Program-made: the position numbers and the translations under genes
Notes under the pieces: model-generated
What the model saw: only the letters and a program-made list of their open reading frames with translations
The model's database searches: none
Told to the model about the DNA's origin: nothing
NCBI GenBank assembly: GCA_003481005.1
Contig: QUKC01000027.1
Coordinates: 1-32,301, forward strand
Direction: 5' to 3'
Source of the DNA: Firmicutes bacterium TM09-10
GTDB taxonomy: Bacteria > Bacillota > Clostridia > Lachnospirales > Lachnospiraceae
Length of the DNA: 32,301 nucleotides
Part shown: positions 13,185-21,684 of the stretch, piece by piece
Position numbering within the stretch: position 1 is the stretch's first letter
Layout of the letters: every line of letters starts with the position of its first letter

Positions 13185-15332
13185 ATGGAATTTAATCGTT
13201 TTTTCAGTGATCAGAAATATATGAATGAAATGCGCCCTGTTTTCAGTAAAAGGGCGCTTTATAGTGATACGACAGAAAATTATGTGACACCGCCGGAGCC
13301 TGCACCCTACAGCAGGGTAAAGATCGCATTCCGCACCAAGCGCAGCAATGTCGATCGCGTTTTTTTAGTCTGTAAAGGGCAGAAAAATCTGATGTTTAAG
13401 GCATCATCAGACGCGCAGTTTGATTATTATGAAGTAAAGCTGCAGCTGGATAATGAAAAGATCAGCTGGTATTTTGAAATTCAGGCAGGTGCGATCACCT
13501 GCTATTACGATTTTCGTGGTGTGGTAAAACGGCCGGATGAGCATTACAATTTCGTCCTGATTCCTGGCTTTGATACGCCGGACTGGGCGAAGGGTGCCGT
13601 GATGTATCAGATTTATGTGGATCGCTTCTGCAATGGGGATCCGACAAATGATGTCCTGACAAATGAATATCATTATATCGGCGCAAAATCACAGCATGTA
13701 GAGGACTGGTACCGGTATCCGTCCTCAATGGATGTGCGTGATTTTTATGGCGGAGATTTACAGGGCGTGTTGGATAAAATGGATTACCTGGAACAGCTCG
13801 GCGTGGAGGTTATTTATTTCAATCCGCTGTTCGTTTCGCCTTCCAACCATAAATATGACAGCCAGGATTATGACCATGTGGATCCGCACTGCGGAAAGAT
13901 CGTAAAGGATGGCGGACGGCTTCTGGAGGACTGGGAAACAGATAATACCCACGCAGACCGTTATATCCTCAGAACCACAGACAGCGAAAATCTGGAAGCA
14001 AGTGACAGATTACTGATCCGGGTCATTGAGGAAGCTCATAAACGTGGAATACGGGTGATCCTGGACGGTGTATTCAATCATTGTGGTTCCTTCAATAAGT
14101 GGCTTGATCGGGAGCGGATTTATGAAAACAAGCCCGGCTATGAGAAGGGCGCGTATATTTCAGAAGACAGTCCGTATCATGATTACTTCAGCTTCCATGA
14201 CAATAACCGGTTCCCATATAATCCGACCTATGATGGATGGTGGGGCCACGATACACTTCCCAAGCTGAATTATGAGGGATCCAGACAGCTTGAGGACTAT
14301 ATTTTGCAGGTCGCGAGAAAATGGGTATCTGCGCCCTTTCATGCAGATGGCTGGAGATTGGACGTTGCAGCAGACCTTGGACATTCCCCGGAGTATAACC
14401 ACCGGTTCTGGGCAAAATTCCGGGATACGGTCAAGGAGGCCAATCCCCATGCACTGATTGTTGCGGAGCATTACGGAGATCCGTCTTCCTGGCTGCAGGG
14501 AGATCAGTGGGATACGGTTATGAACTATGACGCATTTATGGAGCCGGTCAGCTGGTTTTTAACAGGCATGGAGAAGCACAGCGATGATTATCGGCAGGAT
14601 CTTCTGGGAAATGCGGACAGCTTTGTGGGCGCAATGGCATATCACGGAGCGAATATGGCGATGCCGTCCTGGTTAACTGCCATGAATGAGCTCTCCAACC
14701 ATGACCATTCCAGATTTTTGACCAGAACAAACCGTCGTGTCGGCAGAACGAACAGTCTCGGCGCAGAGGCGGCAAATCATGATGTAAAAAAAGCAGTGCT
14801 TCTGGAGGCTGTTGTCATGCAGATGACATGGCCTGGCGCGCCTACGGTTTATTATGGCGATGAAGCGGGCGTCTGTGGCTTTACCGATCCGGATAACCGC
14901 CGTACCTATCCGTGGGGCAGGGAAGATAAAGAGCTGATCAACTTTCATCGGGAGATCATCCGGATTCATCGTCAGAATAAGGAATTTAAGACAGGCTCCT
15001 TAAAATGTCTGACCCTGGACTATAATTTCCTGGCATATGGGCGATTTACAAAAAATAATCATTCGGTTGTTTTGATCAATAATAATGAAAATGAGATTAC
15101 AAAAGAGCTTTCTGTCTGGGAGCTGGGGATCCCGCGGGACTGCACGCTGCAGCGGCTGATCCTGACCGGGGAAAGGGGCTATGACATCAATCCGATGGAG
15201 ATAGAAGTTTTGGCAGGACGAATTACGGTGACGATGCCGAAGACATCCTCCATGATTTTGCAGTATCGGACAGAAGAGGAAGAAAAGCCGGTGAAGCCAA
15301 AGACGCGCCAGAGTTTCTGGACATTTGGATAA
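13185..15332 (+). CDS. GH13 alpha-glycosidase (neopullulanase/cyclomaltodextrinase-like)
   Basis: The 715-residue enzyme probably hydrolyses alpha-glucans or maltodextrins. No signal peptide is present, so it should be cytoplasmic and act on imported oligosaccharides. An N-terminal CBM34-like beta domain spans about 1-130; the (beta/alpha)8 barrel starts at WAKGAVMYQIYVDRF near 143. Catalytic candidates are the nucleophile D393 (WRLDVA), the acid/base E428 (VAEHYG) and D507 (NHDHSRF). DGVFNHCG near 292 is conserved region I. A C-terminal beta domain ends with a Lys/Pro-rich tail. The substrate cannot be fixed; alpha-glucosidase or amylopullulanase-type activity is possible. It is 12 bases from the next gene and has its own promoter. 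Confidence 0.88.
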   Translation: MEFNRFFSDQKYMNEMRPVFSKRALYSDTTENYVTPPEPAPYSRVKIAFRTKRSNVDRVFLVCKGQKNLMFKASSDAQFDYYEVKLQLDNEKISWYFEIQAGAITCYYDFRGVVKRPDEHYNFVLIPGFDTPDWAKGAVMYQIYVDRFCNGDPTNDVLTNEYHYIGAKSQHVEDWYRYPSSMDVRDFYGGDLQGVLDKMDYLEQLGVEVIYFNPLFVSPSNHKYDSQDYDHVDPHCGKIVKDGGRLLEDWETDNTHADRYILRTTDSENLEASDRLLIRVIEEAHKRGIRVILDGVFNHCGSFNKWLDRERIYENKPGYEKGAYISEDSPYHDYFSFHDNNRFPYNPTYDGWWGHDTLPKLNYEGSRQLEDYILQVARKWVSAPFHADGWRLDVAADLGHSPEYNHRFWAKFRDTVKEANPHALIVAEHYGDPSSWLQGDQWDTVMNYDAFMEPVSWFLTGMEKHSDDYRQDLLGNADSFVGAMAYHGANMAMPSWLTAMNELSNHDHSRFLTRTNRRVGRTNSLGAEAANHDVKKAVLLEAVVMQMTWPGAPTVYYGDEAGVCGFTDPDNRRTYPWGREDKELINFHREIIRIHRQNKEFKTGSLKCLTLDYNFLAYGRFTKNNHSVVLINNNENEITKELSVWELGIPRDCTLQRLILTGERGYDINPMEIEVLAGRITVTMPKTSSMILQYRTEEEEKPVKPKTRQSFWTFG

Positions 15333-15344
15333 AAAGGAAATATT

Positions 15345-15977
15345 ATGTTAAAACAGTATTTTAAAAGGATCGGGGCAAAGCGCATGGTGATCATGCTGCT
15401 TGGAAATGTTTTTCTCGGAATGGGAGTCAGCATTTTCAAGCTGTCAGAAATGGGGATAGACCCGTTCAGCGGGATGGTGATGGCGCTGGCAGAGGTGCTC
15501 GGAATTGGGTATCCGGTGTTCCTGATTCTGGTGAATCTCGTTTTGCTTTTCGTGGAAGTTAAGTTTGGAAGAGAGATGATCGGGGCGGGAACGGTAGTGA
15601 ACGCCTGCCTTCTGGGCTATATCGTGACGTTCTTTTATACGATCTGGGTGCGGATGTTCGGAGGTGTTCCACAGAATTTTGCAGTGCGGCTCGCGTTGGT
15701 GTGCATTGCGATTATCGTCATGAGCTTCGGCGTTTCAATGTATCAGACCGCTGATGTCGGAGTAGCGCCGTGGGACAGTCTTTCTCTGATCCTGATCAAA
15801 CGACATCACAAACTACCGTATTTTGGATATCGGATTATCGGAGATGCGATCGCAGCGCTGGTGTGCTGGTTTGCCGGTGGAATTGTCGGAATCGGAACGG
15901 CAGTCTGCGCGTTTGGACTCGGACCGTTTATTTCATTTTTTGATACGCATTTTTCCAAAAAGCTGGTGGAAAAGTAA
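15345..15977 (+). CDS. YczE/YitT-family integral membrane protein
   Basis: The 210-residue protein has five or so hydrophobic helices (about residues 15-33, 45-70, 80-100, 112-135, 155-195). Its two halves are alike: LGNVFLGMGVSIFKLSEMGIDPFSGM near 19 and IVMSFGVSMYQTADVGVAPWDSLSLIL near 122 (ends cited) both carry the G(I/V)(D/A)P(F/W)(S/D)S pattern of the YczE/YyaS family. It is likely an inner-membrane transporter or regulator of unknown substrate. AAAGGAAAT precedes the start. It is 12 bases from the GH13 gene and probably co-transcribed with it. Confidence 0.75.
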   Translation: MLKQYFKRIGAKRMVIMLLGNVFLGMGVSIFKLSEMGIDPFSGMVMALAEVLGIGYPVFLILVNLVLLFVEVKFGREMIGAGTVVNACLLGYIVTFFYTIWVRMFGGVPQNFAVRLALVCIAIIVMSFGVSMYQTADVGVAPWDSLSLILIKRHHKLPYFGYRIIGDAIAALVCWFAGGIVGIGTAVCAFGLGPFISFFDTHFSKKLVEK

Positions 15978-16041
15978 AGAATCGGACGCAACGGGCACGT
16001 TCCGGTGTTCGGATAAATGCCCGGAATTAAATAACAGGCGT

Positions 16042-16067
16042 AAAAAGCCCCGTCGGTTTGCGGCGGC
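16042..16067 (-). terminator. Possible terminator of the DUF308 gene
   Basis: On the minus strand GCC-G-CCG and CGG-GGC form a 6-bp GC stem with one bulge around an 8-base loop, followed by TTTTT. It stands about 130 bases past the DUF308 stop codon. The rest of 15978-16196 shows a CGGGCA/TGCCCG inverted repeat but no gene. Confidence 0.4.
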
Positions 16068-16196
16068 CTGGAAAAACTTTCAGGCGAAGTCGTAAATCGG
16101 CGGGTTTTTGTGTGCTTGTGCGGGATAGCGTGTGTGAGCTGTGGGATAGGTATGATGGCGCGTGCGTCTCTGCGAGCTGCAAATACCGATGTGCGA

Positions 16197-16826
16197 TCAG
16201 TCGATAATATTATCCTCGTCCATCTCGATCCACTCGTCGTGCAGGCGGTTGCGGATGTCTTTTAAACGTTTGGAGGTATAGAACGTGAAGATAATATTTT
16301 CAATTCCAGCGAAGATCAGCGAAATGCCCATGACCTGAACGAACAGGCTGCCGCCCTTTGCAGGGTTGAAGGTCAGGAAAATACCAAACAGCAAATAGAC
16401 GATGGCGGAGAATAAAAGCAGTCCCCAGCCGGAGAGCTGATAGTGGCGGGCATCCATCGCGGTCTGGATTTTAAATACACTCTCTACGATTTCATAGATA
16501 CCGACCAGCACCCAGGTAATGGAAAGTATAACACCGGGATGGGTCAGAAACAAAATACCAAACAGCAGGGCGAAAAGTCCGAGTGCAAGATCGAACTGGA
16601 AGCCGATGTGGTAGCTGACGTTAAAGAAGTAGCCGACTATTTTGCTGACGCCGAAAACAACCATCAAAACACCGAGCAGGGTGCAGATAACGTTCATGGA
16701 AGTATTGGGCCAGATCAGCAGCACCGTGCCGAAAATGCCAAGCAGCAGGGAGCTGACCAGTGCGAACCATTTGGCACATTTGAAAGCATGCGTGGTTTCA
16801 TCAACAATATGATTAGAATATCTCAT
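16197..16826 (-). CDS. DUF308/HdeD-family membrane protein
   Basis: The 209-residue protein has six hydrophobic helices in three hairpins, separated by short loops (WFALVSSLLLGIFGTVLLIWP first; GISLIFAGIENIIFTFY last), as in the HdeD/DUF308 family linked in enterics to acid resistance; the function in Clostridia is unknown. The acidic C-terminus DEWIEMDEDNIID is cytoplasmic by the positive-inside rule only tentatively. The start at 16826 (MRYSNHIV) is chosen because GAGGA stands 7-8 bases upstream; the longer frame to 16868 lacks a ribosome binding site. It is convergent to the YczE-type gene. Confidence 0.75.
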   Translation of the reverse strand: MRYSNHIVDETTHAFKCAKWFALVSSLLLGIFGTVLLIWPNTSMNVICTLLGVLMVVFGVSKIVGYFFNVSYHIGFQFDLALGLFALLFGILFLTHPGVILSITWVLVGIYEIVESVFKIQTAMDARHYQLSGWGLLLFSAIVYLLFGIFLTFNPAKGGSLFVQVMGISLIFAGIENIIFTFYTSKRLKDIRNRLHDEWIEMDEDNIID

Positions 16827-16874
16827 GGTAAAAGTCCTCGATTCCTGCATATTTGCGGATGCGGACACTGTTTT

Positions 16875-16903
16875 CCGTTCCGTATAAACTCAGTATAGAA
16901 CGG
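16875..16903. promoter_or_regulatory. Interrupted inverted repeat upstream of the DUF308 gene
   Basis: CCGTTC (16875-16880) and GAACGG (16898-16903) flank TATA-containing halves. On the minus strand a TATACT -10-like hexamer lies inside it (16892-16897). It may be the promoter/operator region of the DUF308 gene, but no good -35 is seen. The remainder of 16904-17118 holds nothing convincing. Confidence 0.25.
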
Positions 16904-17118
16904 CAGCAGGAAAAAAACACCGGTCAGATTTGGAAAAATGAGGAAAAAATGAGCTGCCAGGCAGAAGAAAGCATGGAAGCATACAGGTTCGGAGACAGCA
17001 CAGAGGAATTGGAAGCGTTTGGTGCTTTACAAATACAGTAAAAAGAGGTTATCATAGTAGGTAATAGGGGAAATAGGTATTTCGCGAATGACACGGGTGA
17101 ACTGAGAATGGAGAACAC

Positions 17119-17441
17119 ATGATCAAACTGGTGGCGACAGATATTGATGGAACATTGCTTCAGAGTGGAGAAAAGAGTTCTCAGCGGCGGTTGCAGGGGA
17201 AAAATGGCTGGATTTTATGCTGTCGGACAAAGGAACCGGGATGCGGGATCTTTGCAGTGTACTGGGGATTTCTCCGGAAGATGTGATCGCGATTGGGGAT
17301 AACTATAACGATTTGCCGATGCTGGCAGAGGTCGGGCATCCGTGGATTATGAAAAATTCGGCACTCGATCAGGCGGGCTTTGGGCAAAGCCATGAATTTT
17401 TACGGGCGGAAAGTGTAGAAGAAATTTTGAAAAAGCTTTGA
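17119..17441 (+). pseudogene. Decayed Cof-type HAD phosphatase gene
   Basis: The N-terminus MIKLVATDIDGTLL has the DxDGT nucleophile motif of HAD phosphatases, and the C-terminus has KGTGMRDLCSVLG and the GDNYNDLPML acidic motif. The two parts are in different frames and only about 15-20 codons apart, whereas intact Cof-type enzymes are about 260-270 residues. The change of frame falls near 17160-17180: downstream, in the frame of 17217, the homologous text FSAAVAGEKWLDFMLSDKG is readable. So the middle (cap domain, about 180 residues) is deleted and the frame is broken. A stop at 17439-17441 ends the fossil 18 bases before the Rrf2 gene. The remnant cannot be active. Confidence 0.85.
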
Positions 17442-17459
17442 AAGGAAGGGTAACAGGAT

Positions 17460-17891
17460 ATGATGGTTTCAACGAGAGGACGATATGCGTTGCGCGTGAT
17501 GATCGATCTGGCAGAGCATAATAATGGAAAATTTATTCCGCTGAAGGATATCGCGGAGCGGCAGGAAATTTCAGAAAAATATCTGGAAAGCATCGTGAAA
17601 TCCTTAACGAAGGCAGACGTGCTGGAGGGTCTGCGCGGCAAAGGCGGAGGCTACCGGCTGACCAGACCGGCGGAGGAATACAATGTATATGAGATCCTGA
17701 AGCTCACGGAGGGCAGTATGGCTCCGGTGTCCTGTTTAGAGGACGCTGCAAGGGAATGTGAGCGAAGAGGAATGTGTGCGACGCTTCCGGTCTGGGAAGG
17801 GCTGGAAAAGGTTGTTCGGGAATATTTGTCGGGTATCACCATTCAGGAGCTGACCAAGCAATGGCAGCCCGGAGATAATTATGTAATTTGA
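17460..17891 (+). CDS. Rrf2-family transcriptional regulator
   Basis: The 143-residue protein has an N-terminal winged helix: STRGRYALRVMIDLA, then the recognition helix ISEKYLESIVKSLTKADVLEGLRGKGGGYRLTR (ends cited), as in IscR and CymR. Three cysteines in SC-LEDAARE-C-ERRGM-C at about residues 95-110 are placed as in [2Fe-2S] members of the family, so it may sense iron-sulphur status, redox state or a cysteine-related signal. No isc, suf or cysteine gene is adjacent, so the regulon is open. The first of two adjacent ATGs is used, with AGGAAGGG about 10 bases upstream; the second at 17463 is equally possible. Confidence 0.85.
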   Translation: MMVSTRGRYALRVMIDLAEHNNGKFIPLKDIAERQEISEKYLESIVKSLTKADVLEGLRGKGGGYRLTRPAEEYNVYEILKLTEGSMAPVSCLEDAARECERRGMCATLPVWEGLEKVVREYLSGITIQELTKQWQPGDNYVI

Positions 17892-17955
17892 ATGACAAAA
17901 CTGCTTTATTTTGCAAATATTTCACGGTTTGTACGTAGTAAGTAGAGGCAAAATG

Positions 17956-17964
17956 TGGTATACT
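17956..17964 (+). promoter_or_regulatory. Extended -10 promoter before the HD-domain gene
   Basis: TGGTATACT (17956-17964) is an extended -10 (TGnTATACT). The -35 region has no good match. Transcription would begin near 17971. The leader of about 87 bases holds a GTGCCG/CGGCAC inverted repeat (18005-18043) before the ribosome binding site. Confidence 0.5.
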
Positions 17965-18057
17965 ATAAAACTGTAAAAAAGCGCTGTTTTATGAAAAAGA
18001 GTAAGTGCCGACAAAAGAACGGCATAGATTCGTGTATCGGCACAGGAAGGCCGGAAT

Positions 18058-18636
18058 ATGATGAAGGACGAGCGCAAAGAGCAGAAGCGCAAAGAAGCTT
18101 TCTGGAAATGGGCACGGCAGCATGCAAAGCTGCGCAGGAATCTGAGAAAGCATGGTGGGGACATTCTGCAGTCCGGCAACTTTAAAAGCACCAATAGCTT
18201 TATCCAGCACGGAAGCGTGTCCGTACACAGCCATTCGATCCGCGTGGCGGAATGCAGCTTAAAGCTGGAAAAATTTCTTGAAAAACTTGGCATTCACTGT
18301 CACGAACGGGACCTGGTTCGGGGCGCGCTGCTCCACGACTACTTCCTCTATGACTGGCATGACAAGTATTCCCACGAAAAGCTCCACGGCTTTCATCATC
18401 CGCATGTTGCACTGGAAAATGCGAGCCGGGAGTATCAGCTGACACCGCGGGAACGGGATATTATCCAGAAGCATATGTGGCCGCTGACCCTGTTCCACAT
18501 CCCGCGCTGCCGGGAAGCATGGGTCGTGACGACTGCGGATAAATACTGCTCCCTGAAGGAGACGCTTCTGGAGCGCAAAGGGCGTAATAAGAACAGAAAG
18601 AAATCAGAAAACAATGACGCAGAGGACACTGGCTGA
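18058..18636 (+). CDS. HD-domain protein of unknown function
   Basis: The 192-residue protein shows an HD phosphohydrolase pattern: VSVHSHSIRVAECSLKLEKF near residue 55 gives the first His, LLHDYFLYDWHD near 90 the HD pair, and HPHVALENAS near 112 a further His, so a bound metal is likely. The N-terminal 30 residues and C-terminal 20 are highly basic. HD proteins of this type hydrolyse nucleotides or phosphate esters; the substrate here is unknown. AGGAAGG stands 7 bases before the ATG. The gene overlaps the decarboxylase gene by 23 bases, so the two are translated together. Confidence 0.7.
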   Translation: MMKDERKEQKRKEAFWKWARQHAKLRRNLRKHGGDILQSGNFKSTNSFIQHGSVSVHSHSIRVAECSLKLEKFLEKLGIHCHERDLVRGALLHDYFLYDWHDKYSHEKLHGFHHPHVALENASREYQLTPRERDIIQKHMWPLTLFHIPRCREAWVVTTADKYCSLKETLLERKGRNKNRKKSENNDAEDTG

Positions 18637-20077
18637 GAGTCTGGCGGCTTATGCAGACAGCGATTACTATCCCTTTCACATGCCGGGACATAAACGGCGG
18701 CTTACAGAGACGCTGCCGGATTTTCCGGAGGCGCTGCAAAGAGCGGCGAGACTGGACATTACAGAGATCGACGGTTTTGACAATCTGCACGATCCCGAAG
18801 GAATTTTGAAAGACGCTGAGGAAAAGGCGGCGGCGCTGTATGGCGCGGATCGCTGTTACTACAGTGTCAACGGAAGCACGGCAGGGCTTCTGACCGCAAT
18901 TTCGGCAGCAGTGCCGGAGGGCGGGAAGCTGATTCTGGCGCGCAACTGCCACAAGGCGGTTTACCACAGCATTTATCTGCGGCGGCTGATGCCGGTTTAT
19001 CTGTATCCGGATATCGTGCCGGGGACATCCCTGGCGGGCACGCTGACAAAGGAACAGATCGAAGCTGCGCTGATTCAGAATCCGGACGCATCTGCAGTGC
19101 TTTTGACCTCTCCGACCTATGACGGAATCACGGCAGACATTGCGTCGATTGCAGAGACCGTTCACCGGTTCGGGAAGACTTTAATCGTAGATGCCGCCCA
19201 CGGAGCACATTTCGGATTTCATCCGGGATTTCCCAAAAGTCCGGTCGCACTGGGGGCAGATCTGACGATCGTAAGCCTTCATAAGACGATGCCGTGCCTG
19301 ACACAGACCGCACTCCTGTTGCAAAAAGGCAGCCGGGTCAGTACGGAACGGCTCCGGCTGTTTGAAGGAATTTATCAGACGAGCTCGCCCTCCTATCTGA
19401 TGATGGCGGCGATGGATTCCTGTATGGACATGGTGAAAAAACATGGCGCAGGACTGTGGGACAGCTTTTTTACGGAAAGAGAACGTTTTCTGGAACGCTG
19501 CAGCAGTCTGAAACGGCTGCAGGTTTTGACGGACGGCACGAAATGGAGCCGGAAAATGACGTCAGAAACCGGTTTTTTGATGGATTCCGGCAAAATTTTA
19601 TCAGAAACTTCAAAAACATGTTTGACCGGAAAGCGTTTTTACGATATTCTTTTAAAGCAATATCATTTGCAGATGGAAATGGCGGCCGGAAATTATGTGA
19701 CCGCGATTATGACCTGTTGTGATACAGCAGACGGTTGGCAGCGTCTGTGGGACGCCCTGAAAGAGATCGATGATTTCTGTGTCGCCGCGGACGAGCCGGT
19801 ACAGGAAAACCGTAAGCTGCTTGCGTATCCGGTTTTAAAACAGCAGATCAGTCTGACGGATGCGCTGGATGCGTCCAAAGCGCAGGTGCCGCTTACAGAA
19901 GCGGCAGGACAGACAGCTGGTACGTTTATCAATCTGTATCCGCCCGGAATTCCAATTGTGGCGCCCGGGGAACAGATCACGCAGGAAGCTGTCGATGTGA
20001 TTACGCGTTACAGGCAAATGAGCCTCCCGGTTCAGGGAGTCGATCATGATGCCATAACAATACTCAAATTATGCTAA
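18614..20077 (+). CDS. PLP-dependent Orn/Lys/Arg decarboxylase-family protein
   Basis: The 487-residue fold-type I enzyme belongs to the Orn/Lys/Arg decarboxylase group of YaaO/SpeA type. YPFHMPGHKR near residue 17 is the family start; EIDGFDNLHDPEGIL near 52 and YSVNGSTAGLL near 85 follow. DAAHGAHFGFHP near 194 holds the Asp contacting the PLP nitrogen, and SLHKTMPCLTQTA has the Schiff-base Lys at 224. Likely products are cadaverine or agmatine; which amino acid is used cannot be told. In Bacillus yaaO starts the tmk-holB-ricT neighbourhood; here holB, ricT and rsmI follow after an insertion. It overlaps the HD gene by 23 bases and stops 13 bases before pyruvate kinase. Confidence 0.88.
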   Translation: MTQRTLAESLAAYADSDYYPFHMPGHKRRLTETLPDFPEALQRAARLDITEIDGFDNLHDPEGILKDAEEKAAALYGADRCYYSVNGSTAGLLTAISAAVPEGGKLILARNCHKAVYHSIYLRRLMPVYLYPDIVPGTSLAGTLTKEQIEAALIQNPDASAVLLTSPTYDGITADIASIAETVHRFGKTLIVDAAHGAHFGFHPGFPKSPVALGADLTIVSLHKTMPCLTQTALLLQKGSRVSTERLRLFEGIYQTSSPSYLMMAAMDSCMDMVKKHGAGLWDSFFTERERFLERCSSLKRLQVLTDGTKWSRKMTSETGFLMDSGKILSETSKTCLTGKRFYDILLKQYHLQMEMAAGNYVTAIMTCCDTADGWQRLWDALKEIDDFCVAADEPVQENRKLLAYPVLKQQISLTDALDASKAQVPLTEAAGQTAGTFINLYPPGIPIVAPGEQITQEAVDVITRYRQMSLPVQGVDHDAITILKLC

Positions 20078-20090
20078 AAGGAGATTTACA

Positions 20091-21512
20091 ATGAGAAGAA
20101 CCAAAATTATCTGCACAATTGGTCCGTCGTCTCAGGATGAAGACATGCTTCGTAAGATCATTCTGGCCGGCATGAACGTGGCGAGATTCAACTTTTCCCA
20201 CGGCGACTATGAAGAGCATGGACTGAAGCTTGAAAGAACCAGAAAAATCAGCCGTGAGCTGAACCTTCCTGTTGCAGTACTGCTTGATACAAGAGGTCCT
20301 GAAATCCGTCTGCGCGACTTCGCAGAAGGCAAAGTAGAATTAAAGGCAGGCCAGAAGTTCACTCTGACCACCGAAGAGATCATGGGTACCGCAGAGCGCG
20401 CAACCATTACCTATAAGAACCTGCCTCAGGATGTTAAGCCTGGAGATTCCATCCTGCTGGATGACGGTCTGATCGGTCTGAAGGTTGAAGAAGTACAGGG
20501 CGACACAGAAATCGTCTGCACCGTTATGAACGACGGCCCGATCTCCAACCACAAGGGCGTTAACGTTCCCGGCGTAAAATTAAACCTGCCCTTCATCGAT
20601 GAGAAGGATCACGCAGATATCGTTTACGCTTGCGAAAAGGGCTTCGATTTCATCGCAGCTTCCTTCGTAAGAAGCAAAGAAGACGTACTGCAGATCCGTG
20701 AGATCTTAAAGGAGCACAACTCCAAGATCCAGATCATCTCCAAGATCGAGAGCCTGCAGGGTATTCAGAACCTGGAAGAGATCATCGAAGTTTCCGACGG
20801 TATCATGGTAGCCCGTGGCGATATGGGTGTTGAGATCCCGATGGAAGAGGTTCCGATCATCCAGAAGAGAATCATCAAGCTGACAACTGCAGCTGGTAAG
20901 AACGTTATCACTGCTACACAGATGCTGGATTCCATGATGAAGCATCCCCGTCCGACCCGTGCAGAGGCAACCGACGTTGCAAACGCTATCTACGATGGCA
21001 CAACCGGCATCATGCTTTCCGGTGAGACAGCAAACGGCGATTACCCGCTGGAAGCTGTTCAGACTATGGTTCGTATCGCAGAGCGCGCAGAAAAGGATAT
21101 CGACTATGTAGGCCGTCTGCAGAAGACTGGTGCAAGACTTCCTCAGGAGCAGGATACAACCACTTCTATCTGCCACGCAACCTGCACCGTTGCTACTGAC
21201 CTGAATGCAGCAGCAATCATCCCGGTATCCATGTCTGGCTTTACTTCCGGCATGGTAGCACGTTTCAAACCTAACTGCCCGATCATCGCATGCACAACCA
21301 GCCGTCTGGTATGGCGTCAGATGAACCTGCAGTGGGGCGTAACTCCTCTGCTGATCGCAGAAGAGAACACTGCAGAGGATCTGTTCCGTGAAGCAGTTAA
21401 GGCTGCAGAGAACGCAGGTCTGGTCAAGAAGGGCGACAAGGTTGTCCTGACTGCAGGTATGCCTCTGGGTATCCCCGGCAGAACGAACATGCTGCGTGTT
21501 GTAGAGGTTTAA
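20091..21512 (+). CDS. pyk: Pyruvate kinase
   Basis: The 473-residue glycolytic enzyme makes pyruvate and ATP from phosphoenolpyruvate and ADP. It shows RRTKIICTIGPSS at the N-terminus, MNVARFNFSHG near 28, DTRGPEIR near 64, the active-site segment IISKIESLQGIQNLEEI near 218 (catalytic Lys), MVARGDMGVE near 243 (metal-binding region) and ATQMLDSM near 280. The C-terminal effector domain is complete. It lacks the extra PEP-utiliser-like C-terminal domain of Bacillus pyruvate kinase. AAAAGGAGAT lies before the ATG. Codon use is strongly biased to preferred codons, unlike its neighbours, showing high expression. A strong terminator follows. Confidence 0.97.
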   Translation: MRRTKIICTIGPSSQDEDMLRKIILAGMNVARFNFSHGDYEEHGLKLERTRKISRELNLPVAVLLDTRGPEIRLRDFAEGKVELKAGQKFTLTTEEIMGTAERATITYKNLPQDVKPGDSILLDDGLIGLKVEEVQGDTEIVCTVMNDGPISNHKGVNVPGVKLNLPFIDEKDHADIVYACEKGFDFIAASFVRSKEDVLQIREILKEHNSKIQIISKIESLQGIQNLEEIIEVSDGIMVARGDMGVEIPMEEVPIIQKRIIKLTTAAGKNVITATQMLDSMMKHPRPTRAEATDVANAIYDGTTGIMLSGETANGDYPLEAVQTMVRIAERAEKDIDYVGRLQKTGARLPQEQDTTTSICHATCTVATDLNAAAIIPVSMSGFTSGMVARFKPNCPIIACTTSRLVWRQMNLQWGVTPLLIAEENTAEDLFREAVKAAENAGLVKKGDKVVLTAGMPLGIPGRTNMLRVVEV

Positions 21513-21525
21513 TAGACAATAACAT

Positions 21526-21566
21526 ACTGCCGCACTGAAGAGGTTCAGCGCGGCAGTTCTGTTTTT
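21526..21566 (+). terminator. Terminator after pyruvate kinase
   Basis: ACTGCCGC (21526-21533) pairs with GCGGCAGT (21550-21557); an inner CTGAA/TTCAG stem closes a GAGG loop. TCTGTTTTT follows. It begins 13 bases after the stop codon. Confidence 0.85.
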
Positions 21567-21605
21567 ACAGGAAGAAAAATTTCGGAGGAGGGGTTTTCTT
21601 TCTGT
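21567..21605 (+). promoter_or_regulatory. Leader hairpin upstream of glycerol kinase with a G-rich loop
   Basis: ACAGGAAGAAAA (21567-21578) pairs over 12 bases, with one G-T pair, with TTTTCTTTCTGT (21594-21605). The 15-base loop contains GGAGGAGGGG, a Shine-Dalgarno-like run with no start codon after it. No clear promoter is seen between pyk and glpK, so the message may read through or start here. Function unknown. Confidence 0.35.
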
Positions 21606-21684
21606 AAAAGCAGGACTGCTGCAGCTTACAGGTCCAAAGGTACAGACAAGACAGATGCAAAAATACGATACAGGGGGTATGGGT

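Noticed and set aside
15978..16196. Riboswitch or structured RNA in the gap between the YczE-type and DUF308 genes
   Set aside because: Some inverted repeats exist, but nothing matches a known riboswitch core, and both genes point into this gap so a leader would be out of place.
16952..17041. Small frame of 30 codons beginning MSCQAEESMEAYRF, within the 16904-17118 gap
   Set aside because: It has only a weak GAGG upstream, no recognisable features and no promoter. Chance is a sufficient explanation.
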